Shown here in pieces: positions 39,318 through 47,744 of a stretch of 64,000 nucleotides of DNA (the stretch's first letter is position 1; each line of letters opens with the position of its first letter). The stretch comes from Pseudescherichia sp031979925 (GTDB lineage: Bacteria > Pseudomonadota > Gammaproteobacteria > Enterobacterales > Enterobacteriaceae). The notes under the pieces were generated by a model. That model worked only from the letters and a program-made list of their open reading frames with translations. It did no database searches and was not told the origin of the DNA. Location: positions 62,001-126,000 of the forward strand of contig NZ_DALZFB010000004.1 in NCBI RefSeq assembly GCF_031979925.1, given 5' to 3'. The translations under genes and the position numbers were made by a program.

Positions 39318-41636
39318 ATGAAAATCAGTGACGGAAACTGGCTTATTCAACCCGGCCTTAACGTGATCTCTCCTGTGCAGGTCTTTGACGTAGAGCAGCA
39401 GGGCAGCGAGCTGTTGATCCACGCCGCCCCACGTGACGTGCGCGAGCGGACGTGGCAGCTGGATACCCCGCTTTTTACCCTGCGTCTCTTCTCGCCGCAG
39501 GAGGGCGCGATCGGCGTGCGGATGGAGCACTTCCAGGGCGCGTTAGATAACGGCCCACACTACCCGCTGCACGTGCAAAAAGATGTAGAGATTGAATTAC
39601 AAAACAACGAGGCGTTTGCATCCCTGACCTCCGGCAACCTTACCGCGCGCGTGACCAAAGGCGAGACGTGGTCGCTGGATTTTCTGCGCAACGGCGTGAG
39701 GATCACCGGCAGCCAGCTGAAGAACAGCGGCTACGTGCAGGATGCGCATCACGGGAAAAACTACCTGTTCGAGCGGCTGGATCTGGGTGTCGGAGAGGCT
39801 GTCTATGGCCTGGGCGAGCGCTTTACCGCCCTGGTGCGCAATGGCCAGACGGTGGAGACCTGGAACCGCGACGGTGGCACCAGCACCGAACAGGCGTACA
39901 AGAATATCCCTTTCTATCTCACCAATCGCGGCTACGGTGTGCTGGTGAACCATCCCGAGTGCGTCTCCTTTGAGGTGGGATCGGAGAAGGTGTCGAAGGT
40001 GCAGTTCAGCGTTGAAGGTGAGCATCTCGAATACTTCGTGATTGACGGCCCGACGCCAAAGGATGTCCTGAACCGCTACACGCAGCTGACTGGCCGCCCG
40101 GCGCTGCCGCCTGCCTGGTCGTTTGGCCTCTGGCTGACCACCTCGTTTACCACCAACTACGACGAGGCCACGGTAAACAGCTTTATCGACGGCATGGCCG
40201 ATCGCAATCTGCCCCTGCACGTTTTTCACTTCGATTGCTTCTGGATGAAGGCCTTCCAGTGGTGCGATTTTGAGTGGGACCCGGTGACCTTCCCGGATCC
40301 AGAGGGAATGATCCGCCGCCTGAAGGCGAAGGGGCTGAAAATCTGCGTCTGGATCAACCCCTACATCGGGCAGAGGTCGCCGCGCTTTAAGGAGCTGAAG
40401 GAGAAGGGCTACCTGCTTAAGCGCCCGGATGGCTCGCTCTGGCAGTGGGATAAGTGGCAGCCGGGGCTGGCAATCTATGACTTTACCAATCCTGAGGCCT
40501 GCCGCTGGTATGCCGACGAGCTGAAGAAGCTGGTGGCGATCGGCGTTGACTGCTTCAAAACCGACTTTGGCGAGCGCATCCCTACCGACGTCCAATGGTT
40601 CGACGGCGCCGATCCGCAGAAGATGCACAACCACTATGCCTATATCTACAACGAGCTGGTGTGGAACGTCCTGAAAGAGACGGTAGGTGAGCGCGAGGCG
40701 GTGCTGTTTGCCCGCTCGGCTTCAGTAGGCGCGCAGCAGTTCCCGGTGCACTGGGGCGGCGACTGCTACGCCAACTATGAGTCGATGGCGGAGAGCCTGC
40801 GCGGCGGGCTGTCGATTGGTCTCTCCGGGTTTGGCTTCTGGAGCCATGATATCGGCGGCTTTGAGAATACCGCTCCGGCGCACGTCTATAAGCGCTGGTG
40901 TGCGTTCGGGCTGCTCTCCAGCCACAGCCGCCTGCACGGCAGCAAATCCTACCGCGTGCCCTGGGCCTATGACGAAGAGTCCTGCGACGTGGTGCGCCAC
41001 TTTACCCAGCTGAAGTGCCGCCTGATGCCCTATCTCTACCGCCAGGCCGCGCTGGCTCGTGAGCAGGGTACGCCGATGCTGCGAGCGATGATGCTGGAGT
41101 TTCCTGACGATCCGGCCTGCGACTACCTTGACCGCCAGTATATGCTCGGCGACGCCGTGCTGGTTGCGCCGGTCTTCTCCGAGGCGGGCGATGTGCAGTT
41201 CTATCTACCCGAGGGGCGCTGGACGCACCTGTGGCGCAACGATGAGCTACAGGGCAGCCGCTGGCACAGACAGCAGCACGACTTTATGAGCCTGCCGGTC
41301 TATGTGCGCAACAACACGCTGCTGGCGCTGGGGAGTAACGACCAGCGGCCGGACTACGCGTGGCACGAGGGAACCGCCTTCCAGCTCTTTGCCCTTGAGG
41401 ATGGTCACGAGGCCACCTGTGAGGTGCCGGGTGACGACGGCGCAGTAATATTTACCCTGAAAGCGAAGCGCGAGGGTAATACGCTGCGCGTAGTGGGTTC
41501 CGGCGAGGCGCAGCGCTGGACGCTCTGCCTGCGTAACGTAACGCAGGTCGGCGGCGTGCAAGGCGGTACATCCGCTGGCAGCGAGTGGGGTGTGGTGGTG
41601 AGTACCGAAGGAAATACGCTCTCGATCGAGCTGTAG
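39318..41636 (+). CDS. yicI: alpha-xylosidase (glycoside hydrolase family 31)
   Basis: 772 residues, the same length as E. coli YicI. The GH31 catalytic nucleophile Asp is in CFKTDFGERIP (about residue 416) and the acid/base Asp lies further on in the GGDCYANYESM segment (about residue 482). It releases alpha-xylose from alpha-xylosides such as isoprimeverose in the cytoplasm. It is in an operon with yicJ. The TAG stop lies inside a REP element (GTAGGCCCGGCAAGCG...), so the repeat begins at the end of the coding frame. Confidence 0.95.
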   Translation: MKISDGNWLIQPGLNVISPVQVFDVEQQGSELLIHAAPRDVRERTWQLDTPLFTLRLFSPQEGAIGVRMEHFQGALDNGPHYPLHVQKDVEIELQNNEAFASLTSGNLTARVTKGETWSLDFLRNGVRITGSQLKNSGYVQDAHHGKNYLFERLDLGVGEAVYGLGERFTALVRNGQTVETWNRDGGTSTEQAYKNIPFYLTNRGYGVLVNHPECVSFEVGSEKVSKVQFSVEGEHLEYFVIDGPTPKDVLNRYTQLTGRPALPPAWSFGLWLTTSFTTNYDEATVNSFIDGMADRNLPLHVFHFDCFWMKAFQWCDFEWDPVTFPDPEGMIRRLKAKGLKICVWINPYIGQRSPRFKELKEKGYLLKRPDGSLWQWDKWQPGLAIYDFTNPEACRWYADELKKLVAIGVDCFKTDFGERIPTDVQWFDGADPQKMHNHYAYIYNELVWNVLKETVGEREAVLFARSASVGAQQFPVHWGGDCYANYESMAESLRGGLSIGLSGFGFWSHDIGGFENTAPAHVYKRWCAFGLLSSHSRLHGSKSYRVPWAYDEESCDVVRHFTQLKCRLMPYLYRQAALAREQGTPMLRAMMLEFPDDPACDYLDRQYMLGDAVLVAPVFSEAGDVQFYLPEGRWTHLWRNDELQGSRWHRQQHDFMSLPVYVRNNTLLALGSNDQRPDYAWHEGTAFQLFALEDGHEATCEVPGDDGAVIFTLKAKREGNTLRVVGSGEAQRWTLCLRNVTQVGGVQGGTSAGSEWGVVVSTEGNTLSIEL

Positions 41637-41663
41637 GCCCGGCAAGCGTAGCGCCACCGGGCG
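41633..41663. repeat. REP element overlapping the yicI stop
   Basis: GTAGGCCCGGCAAGCGTAGC followed by GCCACCGGGCG. The yicI stop codon TAG (41634-41636) forms its first bases. It lies between the convergent yicI and yicH. Confidence 0.8.
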
Positions 41664-41669
41664 ATGTGT

Positions 41670-43349
41670 TTATTGCACGATTTCGCCGTTGCGCATCGTC
41701 TGGGTGAGTTGCTGTTTCATAACGTCGATCGCTTTCAGCTCGCCGTTGACGGTTGGCTTCAGCGGTGCTTCGGCATTGACCCTGCCGGTAGCGGTGAGCT
41801 GGATATTACCGCCGCCGGAGAGGGGCAGTGCGGGCCAGCCCCACTGCTGCAATATGCTGAGCGGAATGCCGCGTCCGTTGAGGTTAACGTTCACCTGCCG
41901 CTCCGGTCCCTGCGAAACGGTAGCGGTTCCCTCCAGCAGGCCCTGGCCGGTAAAGGCACTCAGCTCGCTGATGTTGACCGTGCTGCGGTCGGCAGCCAGC
42001 GCTAGCGAAGGTCGGCGGACGTCAACGCGGTTAAAGGTTGCGGCAGCGGCGTTGAGCTTGGCGCTGCCGCCCCACACGCCCCACTGGCGATCCCTTGCCA
42101 GCTGTAAGTTTGCACCGTAACCATCCAGGGCGGTGATCTGCCACGGAAACGCAGGATCGATATCGATCACCAGGTTACGACTGGCACTAAACCTTTTTAG
42201 CGTTACGCTGTTCAGCCAGCCGGGGAGCCGATCCATCCACAGCTGTTTCCAGTTAGCTGGCAGAGTATATTCCAGGCCGGCTATCGCCGCGTCGTCCAGC
42301 ACCAGCGCTTTGCCATCTCGCAGCCAGTTGCCCGAGGTACGCACCATGCCGCCTTCCCAGCGGGAGGTGAACTGGCGCAGCGCGATGCCCTGCGGGGAGA
42401 ACTCGGCGTTAAAAATCGGATCGAAGAGGTGCAGCGAGCCAAAGATAAACTCGCTGGCGTTCATTGCCAGTCGGCCATCCTCGCTCTGCCAGTCGCCCTT
42501 CGTCAGGGTCAGAGCGCGAGCGCTGAGGTCGAGATCGGTCACCGCCCAGTCCGGCCCCTGTAGGCGAGCATCGGTCACCTCAAGACGGCCAATCTGTAAC
42601 GAGGGCAGAGTAGTCAGCGGGGCGAAGAAATCGGTCAGGGATTTATCACTCTGTAAGCGGATATCGTTCAGGCGCAGGCTATCGACAATCCAGCCCCCGT
42701 CGGCGGTGCGACGGGCCGTGCCGGTGAGCGAGCCGCGCGCCATATCCGCGCCAATCGTGCTCAGGGTCACGTCACTGTTATCGATGCTGCCCTGAATCAG
42801 CACGTTGCTGACGGGGACGCCGTTCAGCGTCATCGAGCCGGCGCTGAACTGGATCTGCGCTTTGCTGCCCATCACGTTGCCTGCTACCGGCTCCCAGGGC
42901 GTGATGCCGCCGGTTACCCGTTGGGCGCTGAGATCCCAGCCGGTGGCCGGGCTGTTAAAGGCCATATCGCTCAGCAGCAGGCGGTCGGCCTTGAGCGGCA
43001 GCGGCGCGGTGGCAGGCGAGAGGTTGAGCGTTCCCTCCTGAAGCAAGATAGTGTCCGCGTGCAGGGGATCGGTGAGCTGGCGGCTGCTGAAGCCGATGTC
43101 CACGCTCTTCGCCTCCAACGTCGCAGGCTGGCCTTTGCGGCCAAAGTTGACATTTTTGAGCAGCAGATGGGAAGGTGAAGAGAAACGATGATCGGCGGCG
43201 TCAAAGGCGAGGTGATAGTCGGTATTGCTGCTGACCCACTTGCCGACCTGCGTTGCACCCCAGCGCGTCTGAACCAAAAAATAGCAGGCCAGGAGCACCA
43301 GCAGCAGGGCGATCGCGATGTAGAGCAGCACTTTTCCAATCAGTTTCAT
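41670..43349 (-). CDS. yicH: AsmA-like inner-membrane-anchored protein YicH
   Basis: 559 residues. One N-terminal membrane helix (IGKVLLYIAIALLLVLLACYFLV, residues 3-25) is followed by a long beta-rich AsmA-like periplasmic body with repeated LxLxLxD-type strands and a C-terminal AsmA_2 segment (ELKAIDVMKQQLTQTMRNGEIVQ). AsmA-family proteins are implicated in lipid transport to the outer membrane; the role of YicH itself is poorly known. GGAAGGAAGACC precedes the start at 43349. Position between yicI and xanP matches E. coli. Confidence 0.9.
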   Translation of the reverse strand: MKLIGKVLLYIAIALLLVLLACYFLVQTRWGATQVGKWVSSNTDYHLAFDAADHRFSSPSHLLLKNVNFGRKGQPATLEAKSVDIGFSSRQLTDPLHADTILLQEGTLNLSPATAPLPLKADRLLLSDMAFNSPATGWDLSAQRVTGGITPWEPVAGNVMGSKAQIQFSAGSMTLNGVPVSNVLIQGSIDNSDVTLSTIGADMARGSLTGTARRTADGGWIVDSLRLNDIRLQSDKSLTDFFAPLTTLPSLQIGRLEVTDARLQGPDWAVTDLDLSARALTLTKGDWQSEDGRLAMNASEFIFGSLHLFDPIFNAEFSPQGIALRQFTSRWEGGMVRTSGNWLRDGKALVLDDAAIAGLEYTLPANWKQLWMDRLPGWLNSVTLKRFSASRNLVIDIDPAFPWQITALDGYGANLQLARDRQWGVWGGSAKLNAAAATFNRVDVRRPSLALAADRSTVNISELSAFTGQGLLEGTATVSQGPERQVNVNLNGRGIPLSILQQWGWPALPLSGGGNIQLTATGRVNAEAPLKPTVNGELKAIDVMKQQLTQTMRNGEIVQ

Positions 43350-43434
43350 GGTCTTCCTTCCCGGTGAGCATACAAGGAGTTTATGCACGATTTATGCGCA
43401 ATGCTCAAGGAAGGAATGGTGAGACAGTGTTACG

Positions 43435-43461
43435 GCGGCAGCGGATAAATACCGCTGCCGC
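43435..43461. terminator. stem-loop between xanP and yicH
   Basis: GCGGCAGCGG (43435-43444) pairs with CCGCTGCCGC (43452-43461) around a seven-base loop. It begins eight bases beyond the xanP stop on the minus strand. There is no T-run, so it may attenuate rather than fully end the transcript. Confidence 0.55.
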
Positions 43462-43469
43462 GAGGGGAA

Positions 43470-44861
43470 CTAGTTCTTCTCTGGCGGGAAGACGAGGTTC
43501 AGCACGATAGCGGTAATACCGCCTGCGGCAATGCCGGAGGAGAGCAGGTTTTTCAGCCAGTCAGGCGCAAACTGCAGGATCAGCGGCTGCTGGGAGACAC
43601 CGAGGCCAACCGCCAGCGAGAGGGCGATAATCATGATTGCGCGGCGGTTCAGCGGCTCGCGGGAGACGATACGCACCCCGGAGGCGGCGATGGTGCCGAA
43701 CATCACCAGAGTCGCACCACCGAGCACCGGCTCAGGAATGTGCTGGACGAAGCCGCTCACTGCCGGGAAGAGGCCGAGCACAATCAGCATCAGCGCCACG
43801 ATAAAGCCTACGTAGCGGCTGGCAACGCCGGTCAGCTGGATCACGCCGTTGTTCTGGCCGAAGCAGGAGTTCGGAAAGGTATTGAACACCGCCGAAACAA
43901 AGGAGTTCAGGCCGTTAGCCAGCACGCCACCCTTCAGACGCTTCATATAGAGCGGACCGGAGACCGGCTGCTCAGAGACGTCGGAGGTGGCGGTGATGTC
44001 ACCGATGGTTTCGAGGGAGGTGATCATGAATACCAGCATCAGCGGCAGGAGCAGGCTCCAGTCGATGCCCAGGCCGTAGTAGAGCGGAGTCGGGATCATG
44101 ATCAGGTCGCTGCTGGTCGGGGCGCTGTTCTGCGGCAGCATGCCCATCCACCAGGCCAGCAGGTAGCCTACCGCCATGGCGATCACCAGTGAAGCCACGC
44201 GCAGGTAAGGGTTACGCTGGCGGTTCAGCAGGATGATCACAGCCAGCACCACGCCCGCCAGCAGCAGATTTTTCGGTGCGCCGAAGGTGTGATCCGCCAT
44301 CGCGCCATAGCCGCCGCCGATGGAGGTCAGGCCGACCTGAATCAGCGACAGGCCGATAATCATCACCACCACGCCGGAGACCAGCGGGGTGATCACCCGA
44401 CGAGCCAGGTGCAGCACGCGGGAGATGACCATCTCTGTGCAGCTCGCCAGCATCAGGGTGCCGAACAGCGCCGCCATCATCGTTGGGACGTCCGCGCCAC
44501 CGGTTTTTAACGCCGTGCCGCCCATGATCAGGGGGGCGACGAAGTTAAAGCTGGTGCCCTGAATAGAGAGCAGACCTGAGCCCACCGGACCCCATGCCTT
44601 AATCTGAATAATCGAGGCCACGCCAGAGGCGAACAGCGACATGCTGATGATGTGCTGCGTGTCCTGCGCGGGCAGGCCCAGCGCCTGGCAGATCAGCAGT
44701 GCCGGAGTGATGACCGCAACAAACATCGCCAGCAGGTGCTGGCAGGCGGCAAAAAGGGTTTGCGCCAGCGGCGGGCGATCTTCCAGGCGGTATATCAGTT
44801 CGCTGTTATGTGGCTGCGCAACCGGTTGCGCATTTTCTGACTCGACGGTGTTAACGGACAT
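43470..44861 (-). CDS. xanP: xanthine:H+ symporter
   Basis: 463 residues, the length of E. coli XanP, nucleobase:cation symporter-2 family. The conserved GQNNGVIQLTGVASRYVG motif (helix 9-10 loop) and the QHLLAMFVAVITPALL N-terminal helix are present. It imports xanthine. The start at 44861 (MSVNTVESENAQ) matches the known start; a five-codon longer frame exists. A PurR-like box lies 50 bases upstream. Confidence 0.95.
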   Translation of the reverse strand: MSVNTVESENAQPVAQPHNSELIYRLEDRPPLAQTLFAACQHLLAMFVAVITPALLICQALGLPAQDTQHIISMSLFASGVASIIQIKAWGPVGSGLLSIQGTSFNFVAPLIMGGTALKTGGADVPTMMAALFGTLMLASCTEMVISRVLHLARRVITPLVSGVVVMIIGLSLIQVGLTSIGGGYGAMADHTFGAPKNLLLAGVVLAVIILLNRQRNPYLRVASLVIAMAVGYLLAWWMGMLPQNSAPTSSDLIMIPTPLYYGLGIDWSLLLPLMLVFMITSLETIGDITATSDVSEQPVSGPLYMKRLKGGVLANGLNSFVSAVFNTFPNSCFGQNNGVIQLTGVASRYVGFIVALMLIVLGLFPAVSGFVQHIPEPVLGGATLVMFGTIAASGVRIVSREPLNRRAIMIIALSLAVGLGVSQQPLILQFAPDWLKNLLSSGIAAGGITAIVLNLVFPPEKN

Positions 44862-44913
44862 CTCAGGCAATTCCACGGTGGAAAAGCGGGCATTTTAGCT
44901 GAGCAACTCATAA

Positions 44914-44929
44914 AAGCAAACGATTGCAT
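44914..44929. promoter_or_regulatory. candidate PurR box upstream of xanP
   Basis: AAGCAAACGATTGCAT matches the PurR consensus ACGCAAACGTTTGCGT at 13 of 16 positions. It lies 53 bases upstream of the xanP start, in the gap between xanP and recG. Confidence 0.55.
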
Positions 44930-44964
44930 TTATAAATTTTACAAGGTGTTTCCAGGAGGGGTTA

Positions 44965-47046
44965 TCAGGCGTTGGAATAACGCTCGGTTTCCGGCATCCA
45001 GCGTTCGATAAGCGCAGCGGCCTGCTCCGGGTAGCGTTCATGAATATGGCGGGCGAGGCGCTGTACTTCAGGGATCATTGCCCGGTCGCGCAGCAGGTCG
45101 GCGACCTTAAACTCGGCGTTGCCAGTCTGACGGGTACCGAGCAGCTCGCCGGGACCGCGGATCTCCAGATCCTTTTGCGCAATTATAAAGCCGTCGTTGC
45201 TGTCGCGCAGCACCTGCAAACGCTTTTGCGCAGTTTTAGAGAGCGGGGATTTGTAGAGCAGCACGCAGTGAGAGGCAACCGCGCCCCGGCCAACGCGGCC
45301 TCGCAGCTGATGGAGTTGCGCAAGGCCAAGACGCTCAGGGTTCTCAATAATCATCAGGCTGGCGTTGGGGACGTCTACGCCCACTTCAATTACGGTGGTC
45401 GCTACCAGCAGATGCAGCTCGCCCTGCTTGAACGCCTGCATCACCGCCTGCTTCTCGGCAGGCTTCATGCGGCCGTGGACCAACCCAACGTTCAGCTCCG
45501 GCAGGGCCAGCTTCAGCTCATCCCACGTTGCTTCGGCGGCCTGGGCCTCCAGCAGGTCAGACTCTTCAATCAGGGTACAGACCCAGTAGGCCTGACGGCC
45601 TTCGGCAGTGCAGGCATGACGCACGCGATCGATAATTTCGCTGCGGCGCGTATCGGCAATCGCCACGGTGGTGACCGGGGTACGTCCCGGCGGCAACTCG
45701 TCGATCACCGAGGTATCGAGATCGGCGTAGGCGGTCATCGCCAGGGTACGGGGAATGGGGGTGGCGGTCATGATCAGCTGATGCGGATGGAAGCCCTGCT
45801 GCTGGCCCTTCTCCCGCAGCGCCAGCCGCTGGTGGACGCCAAAGCGGTGCTGCTCATCGATAATCACCAGCGCCAGGCCGTTAAACTGCACCTGCTCCTG
45901 GAATATAGCGTGCGTACCGACCACCATCTGCACCTGACCGCTGGCAATCGCTTCCTGTTGCGCAAGGCGGGCCTTGCCCTTCTGCTTGCCCGCCAGCCAG
46001 CCCACTTGGATTCCCAGCGGTTCAAACCAGCTGCGGAAGTTATTGGCGTGCTGCTCGGCCAGCAGCTCGGTGGGCGCCATCAGCCCCACCTGCTTACCGT
46101 TGGCGATAGCGCGTAATGCGGCGAGAGCGGCCACCAGCGTTTTACCCGAGCCAACGTCGCCCTGCACCAGGCGCATCATGGGGATATCCAGCGCCATATC
46201 GTGTTCGATCTCTGCCGTGACCCGCGCCTGTGCAGCGGTTGGCTTAAACGGCAGGGCCGCCAGCAGCTGATTTTTTAACGTATCGTTGGCCTTCAGCGAC
46301 TGGGCATGGAAACGCTGCGCCCCAGCGCGTAACGCCAGCATACTGAGGTTGTGCGCCAGCAGCTCTTCCAGGATCAGGCGGCGCTGGGCAGGGTGCTGGC
46401 CGTGCTCTAAATCGGTCAGCTGTAGCGTCGGCGGCGGACGATGCAGGGTGCGCAGCGCCTCCGGCAGGGTCATCATCCCCTGTGCCAGCTCAGGCGGCAG
46501 CAGCTCTGAAATGGCGCAGGTGTCGAGCAGATCCAGCGCCTGATCGGTCAGCTTGCGCAGCGTTCCCTGCTTGATGCCTTCGGTAGTGGGGTAGACCGGC
46601 GTCAGAGTTTCCTGAAGTTCCGGGGTGCTGAGATCGCCCTGAATGCGGTACTCAGGGTGGATCATCTCCGCGCCATACTTGCCGCGCTTCGCTTCGCCGT
46701 AGGCCAGCACGCGGCGGCCTGGCGAGAGGCTGTTTTTCATCGCCGCGTTAAAGTTGAAAAAGCGCATCGTCAGAATGCCGCTGCCGTCGCTGATCTGGCA
46801 GGTCATCATCTTACGGCCGCCAAAGGTAACGTTGCTGTTCAGCACTTCGCCCTCAACCGTGGCATAGACGCCCGGCAGCAGGTCGGCAATAGGGTAGAGA
46901 TGGGTGCGGTCTTCGTAGCGCAGCGGCAGATGCAGGAGCAGATCCTGGACGTTAACCAGGCCGATTTTAGCCAGCTTGCTGCTTTGCGCCGCGCCAACGC
47001 CGGTTAAAGAACTGAGCGGGACAGCATCTAATAACCGACCCTGCAT
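44965..47046 (-). CDS. recG: ATP-dependent DNA helicase RecG
   Basis: 693 residues, as in E. coli. The N-terminal wedge/OB domain (about residues 60-150) is followed by the SF2 helicase core: Walker A in QGDVGSGKTLVA (about residue 300), DEQH in VIIDEQHRFGV (about residue 397), and C-terminal motif VI in LHQLRGRVGRG. It remodels stalled replication forks and Holliday junctions. It follows trmH by four bases in the gmk-rpoZ-spoT-trmH-recG operon. gltS, next to recG in K-12, is missing. Confidence 0.97.
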   Translation of the reverse strand: MQGRLLDAVPLSSLTGVGAAQSSKLAKIGLVNVQDLLLHLPLRYEDRTHLYPIADLLPGVYATVEGEVLNSNVTFGGRKMMTCQISDGSGILTMRFFNFNAAMKNSLSPGRRVLAYGEAKRGKYGAEMIHPEYRIQGDLSTPELQETLTPVYPTTEGIKQGTLRKLTDQALDLLDTCAISELLPPELAQGMMTLPEALRTLHRPPPTLQLTDLEHGQHPAQRRLILEELLAHNLSMLALRAGAQRFHAQSLKANDTLKNQLLAALPFKPTAAQARVTAEIEHDMALDIPMMRLVQGDVGSGKTLVAALAALRAIANGKQVGLMAPTELLAEQHANNFRSWFEPLGIQVGWLAGKQKGKARLAQQEAIASGQVQMVVGTHAIFQEQVQFNGLALVIIDEQHRFGVHQRLALREKGQQQGFHPHQLIMTATPIPRTLAMTAYADLDTSVIDELPPGRTPVTTVAIADTRRSEIIDRVRHACTAEGRQAYWVCTLIEESDLLEAQAAEATWDELKLALPELNVGLVHGRMKPAEKQAVMQAFKQGELHLLVATTVIEVGVDVPNASLMIIENPERLGLAQLHQLRGRVGRGAVASHCVLLYKSPLSKTAQKRLQVLRDSNDGFIIAQKDLEIRGPGELLGTRQTGNAEFKVADLLRDRAMIPEVQRLARHIHERYPEQAAALIERWMPETERYSNA

Positions 47047-47050
47047 ACGC

Positions 47051-47740
47051 TTACCTTGCCGCCTGCATAGTGGCCCACCACGCGGCGTCGGCTTCTATTT
47101 CGCCATGCGCGTTGAGGTCGGGATAGGGGAGCCCTTTCTGCTTCGCCACGCGGGCGAGCACCGGGTAACTGCCTTCAAACAGCAGTCGATGCTGGTCGTC
47201 ATAATCTATGGTGCTCGTGTCGCGAGCGTACATTCCGGCGTTCTGCCGCTGGCGCTGCGCTTCATAGAGGATCAGCGCAGAGGCCACCGAGACGTTAAGC
47301 GACTGCACCATGCCGATCATCGGGATGATAATGTCCTGGTCCGCCAGATCCAGCGCCTCCTGGGTGATACCGGTCTTCTCCTGTCCCATCAGAATGCAGG
47401 TCGGGCGGGTGTAGTCGATATCGCGGAAATCTACTGCTTTTTCAGAGAGATGGGTAGCCAGCACCTGCATCCCCTGGCCTTTCAGATGCCCGACGGCATC
47501 GGCAATGGTGCGGTGCGTTTTAACCTGTACCCAGCTGTTGCTCCCCGCAGCAGAGGAGGCCATGATGCGCATCCGGTTTTCCGGCCAGACGGCGTGAACT
47601 TCATGCAAGCCGACGGCATCGGCGGTGCGAATAATTGCCGAAACGTTATGCGGCTTGTGAACCTGCTCCATGCAGACGGTCAGATCAGGCTGCCGCCTGG
47701 CGAGCATCTCACGTATACGCGTATAACGTTTCAGAGTCAT
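47051..47740 (-). CDS. trmH: tRNA (guanosine(18)-2'-O)-methyltransferase
   Basis: 229 residues. A SpoU-type SPOUT methyltransferase: N-terminal NVSAIIRTADAVGLHEVHAVW (motif 1) and the knot motifs CILMGQEKTGI and IPMIGMVQSLNVSVASALILYEAQRQR. It methylates G18 of tRNAs using S-adenosylmethionine. It sits four bases from spoT and four from recG, all on the minus strand. Confidence 0.96.
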   Translation of the reverse strand: MTLKRYTRIREMLARRQPDLTVCMEQVHKPHNVSAIIRTADAVGLHEVHAVWPENRMRIMASSAAGSNSWVQVKTHRTIADAVGHLKGQGMQVLATHLSEKAVDFRDIDYTRPTCILMGQEKTGITQEALDLADQDIIIPMIGMVQSLNVSVASALILYEAQRQRQNAGMYARDTSTIDYDDQHRLLFEGSYPVLARVAKQKGLPYPDLNAHGEIEADAAWWATMQAAR

Positions 47741-47744
47741 AAGG

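Noticed and set aside
39597..40634. 345-codon open frame on the - strand
   Set aside because: Antisense to yicI with no family resemblance; a shadow of strong codon bias.
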